A stretch of DNA of 64,000 nucleotides from JBJXHN01 sp046233135. Its GTDB lineage: Bacteria; Pseudomonadota; Alphaproteobacteria; Rhodospirillales; Rhodospirillaceae. The DNA lies in contig JBJXHN010000011.1 of assembly GCA_046233135.1 (NCBI GenBank), positions 1 to 64,000 of the forward strand, written 5' to 3'. Shown here piece after piece: positions 33,243-41,369 of this stretch; the first letter of the stretch is position 1, and each line of letters starts with the position of its first letter. The position numbers and the translations under genes were made by a program. The notes under the pieces are model-generated. The model ran no database searches. It saw nothing but the letters and a program-made list of their open reading frames with translations, and was not told the origin of the DNA.

Positions 33243-33255
33243 GGGGGCGCGGCAC

Positions 33256-34596
33256 ATGGGGGACCTGGGCATCATCGACGGCTTCATGGCCACCTTCAGC
33301 CGCTACATCGATAGCGGTTTCGGCTTCCTGTCCGGGGACGTGGCCTTCCTCACCACCATTCTGATCGGCATCGACATCACCCTGGCGGGCCTCTTCTGGG
33401 CGCTGGGGGGCGGGGACAACGTCCTGGGACGGTTGCTGCGCAAGGTCCTCTATGTGGGCGTCTTCGCCTACCTGCTGAACAATTTCCAGGATCTGGCCGA
33501 AGCTCTCTACCAGTCTTTCACGGGGCTGGGGATCGAGGCCGTGCCCGGTCTTCTGGCCGCCGAGGACCTGCTTCACCCGGGCCGCATCGCCGCCATCGGC
33601 TTCGAGGCCGCCTGGCCGCTGCTGGAGCAGGTCAGCCGTCTGGTCGGCTTCCCGGAGATCTTCGGCAATGCCCTGACCATCTTCGTGCTGCTGCTCTCCT
33701 GGTTCCTGGTGCTGATCGCCTTTTTCATCCTCTCCATCCAGCTCTTCATCACCGTCCTGGAGTTCAAGCTGACGACGCTCGCGGGCTTCGTTCTGGTGCC
33801 CTTCGCCCTGTGGAACAAGACGTCCTTCCTGGCCGAGCGGGTGCTGGGCAACGTCGTGGCCTCCGGCATCAAGGTGATGGTGCTGGCCGTGGTCATCGGG
33901 ATCGGCTCCACGCTGTTCGCGTCGTTTACCCAGTCCCTCCAGGGCCAGGAACCGGATCTGGCGGCCGCCATGTCCCAGGTTCTGGGGGCGCTCTCCCTGT
34001 TGGGCCTCGGGATCTTCGGGCCGGGCATCGCCTCCGGATTGGTCTCCGGCGCGCCGCAATTGGGCGCGGGGGCCGCCCTGGGGGCCACCGGTGCCGCAGC
34101 GGGGGCCGTGATCCTGGGCGGAGGCGCCGCCGTGGCCGGAGCCCGTCTCGCCGCCGGGGGTGGCATGGCCGCGATCCGCGCCGGGACCGCCACGGGATCC
34201 GCAGCCTCTTCCGCCTATGGCCTGGGACGGGCCACCTCCGGTTCCGGTTTGGCTGGTGTCGCCGGAGGATTGGGCGGCGTGGCCCGGGGCGCGGGTGGTG
34301 CCGCCGCCCGAGGTGCCCGGGCCGCCGCCGAGCGGGCGTCCTCTTCCCTCAAGCAGCAGGTTGATCGGGGCCGTAAGAGCGCATGGACGGCGACCGGTGG
34401 AAAACCGACAGCCGCCATGGCGGAAGAGGCCTCTTCAGGCTCCCCCTCATCGGCGGGATCCGCGCCCGATTGGGCGCGCCGTCTGCGCACGGAACAACGG
34501 ACCCGAGCCCATGGCCATGCCGTGACTCAGGCGGTCAAGGACGGCGACCGCTCCGGCGGTGGCGCGACCCCCTCCCTCCAGGACAAGGACGACTGA
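33256..34596 (+). CDS. trbL: TrbL, VirB6-like polytopic channel protein
   Basis: A 446-residue inner-membrane protein. About six hydrophobic segments lie between 25 and 300, including FLTTILIGIDITLAGLFWAL and a hydrophobic stretch at about 148-185. The C-terminal ~150 residues are Ala/Gly-rich and low-complexity, as in other TrbL proteins. ATG 33256 follows a GAGGGGG stretch. Confidence 0.92.
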   Translation: MGDLGIIDGFMATFSRYIDSGFGFLSGDVAFLTTILIGIDITLAGLFWALGGGDNVLGRLLRKVLYVGVFAYLLNNFQDLAEALYQSFTGLGIEAVPGLLAAEDLLHPGRIAAIGFEAAWPLLEQVSRLVGFPEIFGNALTIFVLLLSWFLVLIAFFILSIQLFITVLEFKLTTLAGFVLVPFALWNKTSFLAERVLGNVVASGIKVMVLAVVIGIGSTLFASFTQSLQGQEPDLAAAMSQVLGALSLLGLGIFGPGIASGLVSGAPQLGAGAALGATGAAAGAVILGGGAAVAGARLAAGGGMAAIRAGTATGSAASSAYGLGRATSGSGLAGVAGGLGGVARGAGGAAARGARAAAERASSSLKQQVDRGRKSAWTATGGKPTAAMAEEASSGSPSSAGSAPDWARRLRTEQRTRAHGHAVTQAVKDGDRSGGGATPSLQDKDD

Positions 34597-34599
34597 GCC

Positions 34600-35316
34600 A
34601 TGCTGTTCAAGCGACCCATCCAACGCTACGGCACCACGCCGGAGCCCGTCACCCCCTATCAGAAGGCCGCCCAGCTCTGGGACGAGCGCATCGGGACCGC
34701 CAGGGTCCAGGCCCGCAATTGGCGCCTCATGGCCTTCGGCTGTCTGGCTCTGTCGGTGGGGCTCTCCGGCGGGTTGCTCTGGCAATCCCTGCAAAGCCGG
34801 GTCACGCCCTATGTGGTGGAAGTGGACCGCTTCGGCGAGGCCCGGGCCATCGCGCCCGCTGTCCAGGACTACCAGCCCGCCGATGCCCAGATCGCCTGGC
34901 ACCTGGCCCGCTTCATCACCAAGGTGCGCTCCATCTCCACCGATCCGGTGCTGGTGCGCCGGGATTGGCTGTCCGCCTATGACTTCGTCACGGGGCGGGC
35001 GGCCCTGTTCCTCAACGACTACGCCAAGGCCAACGACCCCTTCGGTCTGATCGGTACCCGCAGCGTCTCGGTCCAGGTGACCAGCGTGGTGCGGGCCTCG
35101 GATCAGTCCTTCCAGGTGGCCTGGACGGAGCGGGTGTTCGAGCGCGGAAGCCTGAAGGGCACGGAGCGCTGGACCGCCATCCTCTCCATCACCCTGCGGA
35201 CACCGCGCAGTGTCGAGCAACTGCGGGCCAATCCCCTGGGCCTCTTCGTCACCGCCATCGACTGGTCGCGCGACCTCGATACGGCCCCTGAACTTTCCAA
35301 GGAGAGCACGCCATGA
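34600..35316 (+). CDS. trbF: TrbF, VirB8-like assembly factor
   Basis: A 238-residue protein with a short cytoplasmic tail, one membrane helix (about 44-62) and a periplasmic VirB8 domain. Motifs include VTPYVVEVDRFGEAR, LVRRDWLSAYDFVTGRAA and WTERVFERGSLKGTERW. It nucleates the T4SS inner-membrane complex. It overlaps trbG by ATGA. Confidence 0.93.
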   Translation: MLFKRPIQRYGTTPEPVTPYQKAAQLWDERIGTARVQARNWRLMAFGCLALSVGLSGGLLWQSLQSRVTPYVVEVDRFGEARAIAPAVQDYQPADAQIAWHLARFITKVRSISTDPVLVRRDWLSAYDFVTGRAALFLNDYAKANDPFGLIGTRSVSVQVTSVVRASDQSFQVAWTERVFERGSLKGTERWTAILSITLRTPRSVEQLRANPLGLFVTAIDWSRDLDTAPELSKESTP

Positions 35317-36287
35317 AAGCCCCCCTGATCCTCTCCGCGTCCGCCCTGGTGCTGGCCGCCTGCGCTGGCAAAACACCGCCCCCGGTCATTTCCTACGATA
35401 GCCAGGATTTCCAGCCCGCTCAGATGGAGGTGGAACCACCGCGTCCCGTGACCGTCGTCGAGGTACCCAAGGTTCTTCCCCTGCCGGGACAGCTTCAGCC
35501 GCTGCCTGGACGGTCAGCGGAAGATGCTCGCCCGCCCCAGGAGCGGGTGGACGACGCCAACAAGGCGGCCACGCAAGAGCCGACCAAGCACGGCTACATC
35601 AACGCCATGCAGGTCTATCCTTATGCCGAGGGCGCGCTCTATCAGCTCTACGCCGCGCCGGAGCGGGTGACGGACATCGCCCTCCAGCCCGGGGAGACCC
35701 TGACCGCCGTCTCCGCCGGCGACACGGTACGCTGGGTGATCGGGGACACCGTCAGTGGATCGGGGACCTCCGAGCGCACGCATGTACTCGTAAAACCCTT
35801 CGCGCCGGATCTGGCCACCAATCTGGTGATCACCACCGACCGCAGGGCCTATCACCTGCACCTGCGCAGCACCGAGAGCACCGCCATGGCGGCGCTCTCC
35901 TGGACCTATCCCCGGGACCAACTCCTGGCCCTGAACCGCCGCAATGCCGCCGCCGAGGCCGCCGCGCCGATTGCCCCCAACGTGGCCGTGGACAGCCTCC
36001 TTTTCCGTTACGCGATCTCCGGCGATAGCCCGCCCTGGAAGCCGACCCGGGTTTTCGACGACGGTCACAAGGTCTACATCGCCTTCCCCCGCCGCATCGA
36101 CCAGGGCGAGGCGCCGCCGCTCTTCGTGGTGGGCGCGGACGGGGAGGCGGCCCTGGTGAATTACCGCATGCGCGGATCCTATTACATTGTCGATCGCCTG
36201 TTCGCCGCGGCCGAATTGAGGCTGGGCACCGATCCCCAGCAGGTGGTGCGCATCACCCGCACCGATGGTCGGGAGGAGGGGCGATGA
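35313..36287 (+). CDS. trbG: TrbG, VirB9-like outer-membrane-complex protein
   Basis: A 324-residue periplasmic protein. The signal peptide ends in a lipobox-like LVLAACAG (Cys about 14). The VirB9/CagX domain follows, with VYPYAEGALYQLYAAPERVTDI, an ALQPGETL box and WKPTRVFDDGHKVYIAFP. It forms the outer-membrane core with TrbI and usually a TrbH lipoprotein. No separate trbH is seen; its own lipobox may compensate. Overlaps trbF and trbI by ATGA. Confidence 0.93.
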   Translation: MKAPLILSASALVLAACAGKTPPPVISYDSQDFQPAQMEVEPPRPVTVVEVPKVLPLPGQLQPLPGRSAEDARPPQERVDDANKAATQEPTKHGYINAMQVYPYAEGALYQLYAAPERVTDIALQPGETLTAVSAGDTVRWVIGDTVSGSGTSERTHVLVKPFAPDLATNLVITTDRRAYHLHLRSTESTAMAALSWTYPRDQLLALNRRNAAAEAAAPIAPNVAVDSLLFRYAISGDSPPWKPTRVFDDGHKVYIAFPRRIDQGEAPPLFVVGADGEAALVNYRMRGSYYIVDRLFAAAELRLGTDPQQVVRITRTDGREEGR

Positions 36288-37453
36288 GCAAGCTCGACCT
36301 GCGCGGCGGCCCCAAGCCCCGGGTGACGCGCTTCCGCAAGGGCGTGGTGATCGGCGGTACCGCCATCGCCGCGGCGGGGGTGCTGGGATTGGCGCTCTTG
36401 GCGCTACAGGCGCCGTCCTTTCGACAGGGGCAATCTTCCGTGGACCTCCTCCAGACGGGCAGGGCGCCGACACCCGATGGCCTCGCCGCCTTGCCGGGAG
36501 ATTACTCGGAAATCAAGCCGGAGGCGCCCGAGCTGGGGCCACCCCTGCCCGGCGACCTGGGCCGTCCCATCCTTGCCCAGCAAAAGGCCCAGGGGTTGAT
36601 GCCCAGGGACGAAGGCCCCTCGGAAGCGGAACAGCGCCTGGCGCGCCAGGCCATCCAGGCCCGGGAAGCCGGCGTCTTCTTCCGCATCGAGCAGAAGGCG
36701 CCCGAGCCAGCGAAGGCCGGGGTCGGGCAGGGCGTTCAACCGGACTTATCGGCCTTCCCCGTGTCGGAGAGCACCCAACTGACCCTCGACCCCGAGCGCG
36801 ACCAGAACAATCAGCAGCGCAAACTCGACTTCCTGAGCCAGCGGGACGGGGGCGGCATCACTAATCCCCATCCCCTCCAGACCCCGGCGTCCCCCTATCA
36901 GGTGATGGCGGGCAGCGTCATCGCCGCCAGCCTGATCACCGGCATCAATTCTGATCTGCCTGGAATGGTGGTCGCCCAGGTGACCGAGAACGTCCACGAC
37001 ACGGTGACCGGTCGGTTCCTGCTGATCCCCCAGGGATCCCGGCTGATCGGCACCTACGACAGCGTCGTGGCCTTCGGCCAGTCCCGGGCCTTGCTGGTCT
37101 GGAGGCGGATCGTCATGCCCGACGGCTCCTCCATCGAGATCGACAACCTCCCCGCCACCGACGCGGCAGGCTACGCCGGGCTGGAGGATGAGGTCGATTA
37201 CCATACCTGGCGGCTGGTAAAGGGCATTGCCTTGGCCACCCTGCTGGGCGTGGGCTCCGAGCTGACCTTCGGCGAGGGAGAAAGTGACCTGATCCGTGCG
37301 ATCCGGGAATCCGCCCAGTCCAACGTCAACCGCGCCGGACAGCGGATCACCGAAAAGACCCTGAACATCCAACCCACCATCACCATCCGCCCCGGCTGGC
37401 CGCTGCGTGTCATCGTCCAGCGGGATTTGGTGCTGCGCCCCTACCGGGGATGA
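36284..37453 (+). CDS. trbI: TrbI, VirB10-like channel scaffold
   Basis: A 389-residue protein that spans both membranes. The N-terminal membrane helix (about 22-42) is followed by a Pro-rich periplasmic stretch. The VirB10 C-terminal domain carries YQVMAGSVIAASLITGINSDLPG, VTGRFLLIPQGSRLIGTYDS and the final ITIRPGWPLRVIVQRDLVL. Its length and motifs are normal. Confidence 0.94.
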   Translation: MSKLDLRGGPKPRVTRFRKGVVIGGTAIAAAGVLGLALLALQAPSFRQGQSSVDLLQTGRAPTPDGLAALPGDYSEIKPEAPELGPPLPGDLGRPILAQQKAQGLMPRDEGPSEAEQRLARQAIQAREAGVFFRIEQKAPEPAKAGVGQGVQPDLSAFPVSESTQLTLDPERDQNNQQRKLDFLSQRDGGGITNPHPLQTPASPYQVMAGSVIAASLITGINSDLPGMVVAQVTENVHDTVTGRFLLIPQGSRLIGTYDSVVAFGQSRALLVWRRIVMPDGSSIEIDNLPATDAAGYAGLEDEVDYHTWRLVKGIALATLLGVGSELTFGEGESDLIRAIRESAQSNVNRAGQRITEKTLNIQPTITIRPGWPLRVIVQRDLVLRPYRG

Positions 37454-37464
37454 GGAGACCGACT

Positions 37465-37791
37465 ATGGCCAATCTGAAACTGGGAAAACTCCCCGACCGC
37501 ACCCCGGTGAAGATCACGATCACCGTTAATGCCGACCAGGGACAGGCCCTGCGGGACTATGCCGCCCTGTACAAGGCCACCTACGGCGAAGCGGAAACCG
37601 TCGCCGACCTGATCCCCTTCATGCTGGACGCGTTCCTCGACAGCGACCGCGCTTTTGCCAAGGCTCGCAAGGAGGATCTGCCTGACTTCGATGAGGGGGA
37701 GCAGCCCAGGAGAAGGGGGAAAAAACAGAGGATCGGTGAAGCCCAACCGACCGTCGAGCCGCCTAATTTCGAAGGGGAAGGGCGGGCATGA
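37465..37791 (+). CDS. DUF2274 protein, end of trb operon
   Basis: A 108-residue protein (MANLKLGKLPDRTPVKITIT, then ALYKATYGEAETVADLIPFMLDAFLDSDRAF). It is the DUF2274 family that closes the trb operon in many ICEs and conjugative plasmids. The helical part resembles a ribbon-helix-helix regulator; function unknown. The C-terminal 35 residues are charged and disordered-looking. It is the last recognisable backbone gene of the element. Confidence 0.85.
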   Translation: MANLKLGKLPDRTPVKITITVNADQGQALRDYAALYKATYGEAETVADLIPFMLDAFLDSDRAFAKARKEDLPDFDEGEQPRRRGKKQRIGEAQPTVEPPNFEGEGRA

Positions 37792-37921
37792 GCATTATTG
37801 GTCAATCGTGGAGGGTAGATGTCTCTCCGTGTTAGACGTATGACAAGAAGTGGCGAGGATGTGGATTGGCCTTCCAAGTTTTCGCTTTTCTTTGTTCGAT
37901 GGGTAAGGGGATCGCTTATCC

Positions 37922-38421
37922 ATGGCCCGGAAACCGAGGCTGGCACTGAAAGCTCTCGTCGCTCTTGGCACCGAGAATCTGGTGGAAATCATGCTTGACG
38001 AGACCCGGATTAATCCCGCCTTTCGCAAGCGGATAACTGCGCCGCTTGCAGCTCCCAGGGCGTCAAAACCGTCGCCTAACTCATCGACCGGCGTCTTACC
38101 GCTTTGCCGCGAGCGAAGGTTATGGTGCCCTGGGGAAGATAACGTGCCCTGGCGGAGGGGCTGGAAGCCACGGCGGAGACGATCACCAAGGAGCTGGCGG
38201 CCGTTGCTGCGATCACAGTCGAGAGTGGTTCGAGCGGATGGATGCCACCGGCCTCATACCACCGAGCACGGGCGTGCCTGACGGTGACCCGCCGCGTCGA
38301 CATCAACAGTGCCATGGCGTCGACCGTCAACGTTCTGGGACTCGTCCATGGCTGCACCGGTAAACAAGCCCTCGTAATCTACCGCGCGATCGACGAGGAC
38401 CCTGATGGCGAACCGATGTAA
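37922..38421 (+). pseudogene. decayed DUF6880-like gene
   Basis: An ATG at 37922 begins ARKPRLALKALVALGTENLV, which matches the N-terminus of DUF6880 proteins (LAALGAERLAELL). After about 45 residues the match continues only in another frame (LIDRRLTALPRAKVMVPWG, then ALAEGLEATAETITKELAAV), with a stop in between. The frame ends near 38421. It is therefore a disrupted gene, either last ICE cargo or host DNA at the right edge. Confidence 0.55.
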
Positions 38422-38450
38422 GCGGCGGGTGGGGCCGTCCTTAATCGCCG

Positions 38451-38484
38451 AAAGCCCGAGGGCGTGAGCTACGCGCCGGGCTTT
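38451..38484. repeat. 8-bp inverted repeat after the decayed gene
   Basis: AAAGCCCG and CGGGCTTT enclose an 18-base G+C-rich loop. It may be an old terminator; no long T-run follows on either strand. Confidence 0.4.
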
Positions 38485-38620
38485 GGTCATCTGTCTCACC
38501 CGATCGGTCCCCGCGCGCCCCGACTGATGGGGATCACCAGCGCCAAGGCGGAATAGGGGGCGAGCGACGGACCTCGAATGGGCTGGTCAAAGCGACGTCC
38601 CTTGATCTCCATTCAAGGAG

Positions 38621-38660
38621 GTAAAGGGGCCGTTTGGGCAATGCCCAGGCCCCCTCTCCG
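38621..38660 (-). terminator. probable terminator of the 38667 gene
   Basis: Read on the minus strand, GGGGCC-TGGGC-ATT-GCCCA-AAC-GGCCCC is followed by TTTA. It has a 3-base bulge and begins a few bases after the stop codon at 38667. Confidence 0.5.
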
Positions 38661-38666
38661 GTGATC

Positions 38667-39575
38667 TTACGAGCCGATCGAGCCAAGTAGCGCTGGGTCG
38701 CCGGCATCGATGACCACGCCGGTCAGCGGATCGATCAGGATGGATCCCGCGACGATCACGCCTTCCAGATGGAGACCGGATCCAACGCGGCTTCCCGGCA
38801 GGACAATGGAGTCATGAATGTCCGTGTCGGAGCCCACGAAAGAGCCGGAGCCGATGGAAACGCGACCAGAAAGCCGAGTGTTACTCCCGATTCTTGCAAA
38901 GGCACCAACATGGGCTTGCCCCGAGATCAACATGGACGGCTTGACCTTACTTCCTCTCTCGGCGATGAGCTTGTCGTCCGCCTCGTCGACCATGGCGCAG
39001 CCGTCGATCAATAGGCCCGGAATGCGCCCCTCGACCGCCGTGAGGTTCGCCGCGAAATAGCCCGCCGTCGTTCCGCAATGGATCATTTGCCCGGGGAGGA
39101 ACAGGGACATCGTCCCGCACGCGCCCCTCGGAATAAGCGTGAGGCCAGCGGGGCCGCCGGTCGTGATGACCTCCAATTGAGCCCGGGCTTGGCGGGCCGG
39201 AGCGGAAGAGACCTGGGCGGCGAATGGGGTGCGCGCGCGGTCGAGTTCCATGATCATTAACGCGTCCTGGTCCGTCGCGATGACATCGAAGGGCGCCGTG
39301 TCGACCGCTTCGGGCGAGGCCATGATGTATCGCAAGGACAGGCCCCAGCGGATGCCGTCACCAAGTGCCATGTGGAGGGCGAGCAAAGTCGCGGGATCCT
39401 CTTCCGGGCAGGCGATCGTCGCCTCTCTGATGTGTGCCTGGGCCAAGTCTTCCAGGGCATGAACGATCAACGCCTTGCCTCCAATCGGCAGAAGAGCGCT
39501 GGGATAATCCCCGGAAAGGGTGGCCAGCGAAGGCAGCGGGCGGTTCGCCATGAGGACGGCGTGGATTCCATGCAT
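38667..39575 (-). CDS. nucleotidyltransferase-like protein with C-terminal beta-helix
   Basis: A 302-residue protein. The N-terminal half resembles sugar-1-phosphate nucleotidyltransferases (PSALLPIGGKALIVHALEDLAQAHI, the 'P.GKPLI.H' block), but the nucleotide-binding G.GTRL signature before it is absent. The C-terminal ~90 residues are left-handed beta-helix hexapeptide repeats (VGAFARIGSNTRLSGRVSIG). It may be a regulatory or inactive relative of mannose-1-phosphate guanylyltransferase. It lies 47 bases downstream of the fusion glycosyltransferase gene, so it is probably in the same sigma-54-driven unit. Confidence 0.7.
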   Translation of the reverse strand: MHGIHAVLMANRPLPSLATLSGDYPSALLPIGGKALIVHALEDLAQAHIREATIACPEEDPATLLALHMALGDGIRWGLSLRYIMASPEAVDTAPFDVIATDQDALMIMELDRARTPFAAQVSSAPARQARAQLEVITTGGPAGLTLIPRGACGTMSLFLPGQMIHCGTTAGYFAANLTAVEGRIPGLLIDGCAMVDEADDKLIAERGSKVKPSMLISGQAHVGAFARIGSNTRLSGRVSIGSGSFVGSDTDIHDSIVLPGSRVGSGLHLEGVIVAGSILIDPLTGVVIDAGDPALLGSIGS

Positions 39576-39622
39576 GGTGAGAATTCCTTGTCTTGCTGCT
39601 GTTTAGGGACGTGCGGTCGCGG

Positions 39623-41122
39623 TTAATGGGCGCCACGGGCGAAAAGGACGGCGGGAATGGTCTTCAGAAGCAGAAGAATATCCATCCAAAGCCCCCGGCT
39701 CTCGTTGTAGGCCACGTCCATCCGGACCTGTCCCTCGAACGGAATGGAGGACCGGCCCGAAACCTGCCAGATGCAGGTGATGCCGGGCTTTCCATCCAAG
39801 CGCCGACGATCAGCGGCGCTGTACTGGGCCACTTCGTCGGGCAGAGCGGGGCGAGGGCCGACCAGCGACATGTCTCCCTTCAAGACGTTCCAAAGCTGGG
39901 GCAACTCATCGATGGAGGTCTTGCGGATGACTTTTCCCACCTTGGTGATCCGTGGATCGTTTTTCATCTTGAACAGGACGCCGCCCGCCATCTCGTTGTT
40001 GGCCATCAGGGCGGCTTTCCTGGCCTCCGCGTCGCGATACATGCTGCGCAGTTTATAGACTTTGAAATGACGGCCGCCTTCGCCGACGCGGGTCTGACAG
40101 AACACCACGGGGCCGGAAGATTCCAGCCGGATCGCCGCGGCCACGGCGAGCAGCAATGGAGACAGCGCCACCAAGAGGCATCCGGATCCCATGATGTCCA
40201 AGCCGCGCTGGAAGCCCCGGCCGATCCGGCTGGAGAGACGGTGGAGGCGATGCGAAGGCTTCGTCGTCGGCCCGCCGGGCGTCTGGGCGGAGGCTCCCGC
40301 CACCAAGGTCTTTCGCAGCCTCTCGCGCGCCTGGGCGCGCCGTTCCTCTTGGAACCGCTGCTTGATGACCGAGAGGACAAAGGCGGGGTTGCCGATGACA
40401 TAGCGGCGCCACATGCGCCTGGGTTCCTGACGCAGGCGGTAGACCCATTCGCAGCCAATCACGCGCATCCATTTGGGCGCCCGAGGGATACGACCGGAGT
40501 GAAAATCGAACTGGCCGCCAACACCCATGGCCACGCCAACGGTCAGGCGGGAGATGTTGCGAATAATCCAGGTGTCCTGGCTGGGAACGCCCAAGGCCAC
40601 CAACAGAACATGGGGGCGCGCGGCGTTGATCCGCGCGATCAGGTCGTCCTCGCCGTCCTCGGCGACGTAACCGTGCTGAACGCCCACGATATCCAGATTG
40701 GGATAACGCTCCCGCAGGCGAGCGGCCATGGCATCGGACACCCCAGGGCGGGCGCCAAACAGGAAAAGGCGTTGCCCCAAGGCTTCCATGCGCGCGCACA
40801 GGGGATCCAGCAGGTCCGTGCCGTTCACATTTTCCGGTTGGGGTAACTTAAGAAGCTTCGCCGCCAGACGGACGCCGCTACCATCGGCGAAAACGCGGTT
40901 CATTTCGCGCATGGCCTTGCGGTAGGCGCGGTCCCGGCGCGAGACCATCAGACAGTGCGCGTTCACGAAGCCCGCGGGAATGCTTTCCATGCGGCTCGCC
41001 TTTTCGGTGATCCAATCAATCGCCGACGTGTATGTCTCGCGATCGATGGGGATATCGGCCACCTCGAAGATGTCACGGGAGTCAGTCCCTGGCTGGGACG
41101 TCTGGGAAAGCAAACGGGCCAT
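39623..41122 (-). CDS. WecG/TagA glycosyltransferase fused to an initiating sugar phosphotransferase
   Basis: A 499-residue bifunctional protein. Residues about 20-260 are a GT26 (WecG/TagA/CpsF) domain: GFVNAHCLMVSRRD, RVFADGSGVRLAAKLL, RLFLFGARPGVSDAMA, VALGVPSQDTWI and GVGGQFDFHSGRIPRAP. Residues about 300-499 are a bacterial sugar transferase (WcaJ/PssY-like): one hydrophobic segment, then VYKLRSMYRDAE, KTSIDELPQLWNVL, GDMSLVGPRPALP and GITCIWQVSGRS. The C-terminal part would load the first sugar phosphate on undecaprenyl phosphate and the N-terminal part add the next. Chosen start ATG 41122 has GTGGAG upstream. It lies 28-30 bases after the sigma-54 transcription start. Confidence 0.9.
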   Translation of the reverse strand: MARLLSQTSQPGTDSRDIFEVADIPIDRETYTSAIDWITEKASRMESIPAGFVNAHCLMVSRRDRAYRKAMREMNRVFADGSGVRLAAKLLKLPQPENVNGTDLLDPLCARMEALGQRLFLFGARPGVSDAMAARLRERYPNLDIVGVQHGYVAEDGEDDLIARINAARPHVLLVALGVPSQDTWIIRNISRLTVGVAMGVGGQFDFHSGRIPRAPKWMRVIGCEWVYRLRQEPRRMWRRYVIGNPAFVLSVIKQRFQEERRAQARERLRKTLVAGASAQTPGGPTTKPSHRLHRLSSRIGRGFQRGLDIMGSGCLLVALSPLLLAVAAAIRLESSGPVVFCQTRVGEGGRHFKVYKLRSMYRDAEARKAALMANNEMAGGVLFKMKNDPRITKVGKVIRKTSIDELPQLWNVLKGDMSLVGPRPALPDEVAQYSAADRRRLDGKPGITCIWQVSGRSSIPFEGQVRMDVAYNESRGLWMDILLLLKTIPAVLFARGAH

Positions 41123-41160
41123 TGCGCGATCTCCACTTTCGCTTTGGATGGCCGAGAAAC

Positions 41161-41177
41161 AGCAAGTCTCATGCCAA
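41161..41177 (-). promoter_or_regulatory. sigma-54 promoter for the fusion glycosyltransferase gene
   Basis: On the minus strand: TTGGCATGAGACTTGCT. GG (at 41175-41174) and GC (41163-41162) are separated by exactly ten bases, matching TTGGCACG-N4-TTGCW. Expected start near 41150, 28 bases before the ATG. Confidence 0.8.
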
Positions 41178-41223
41178 CTCATAGAAGCAAGGAGATTGGC
41201 GCAAGGAACTACCTAGGGATGCT

Positions 41224-41239
41224 ATTTTTTTTAAAAAAT
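41224..41239. promoter_or_regulatory. AT-rich palindrome between divergent sigma-54 promoters
   Basis: A near-palindrome of eight T then six A sits midway between the minus-strand and plus-strand -24/-12 elements. Such bent or IHF-like DNA is common between sigma-54 promoters and their enhancers. The role is inferred from position only. Confidence 0.35.
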
Positions 41240-41315
41240 CTCGCATATTACAAACGCGATTCGCGAATGCGTTGCACTTTGGGTTACCGGAACCGCCAGA
41301 TTCCGCCAAGTTTTC

Positions 41316-41333
41316 TTGGCAAGCCACTTGCAT
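41316..41333 (+). promoter_or_regulatory. sigma-54 promoter for the flippase operon
   Basis: TTGGCAAGCCACTTGCAT has GG at 41318-41319 and GC at 41330-41331, ten bases apart. Expected start is near 41343, with GGTGGGG then the flippase ATG at 41370. Confidence 0.8.
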
Positions 41334-41369
41334 AAGGACGTTCGAATCTTTCTGGTGGGGTAAACCTTA

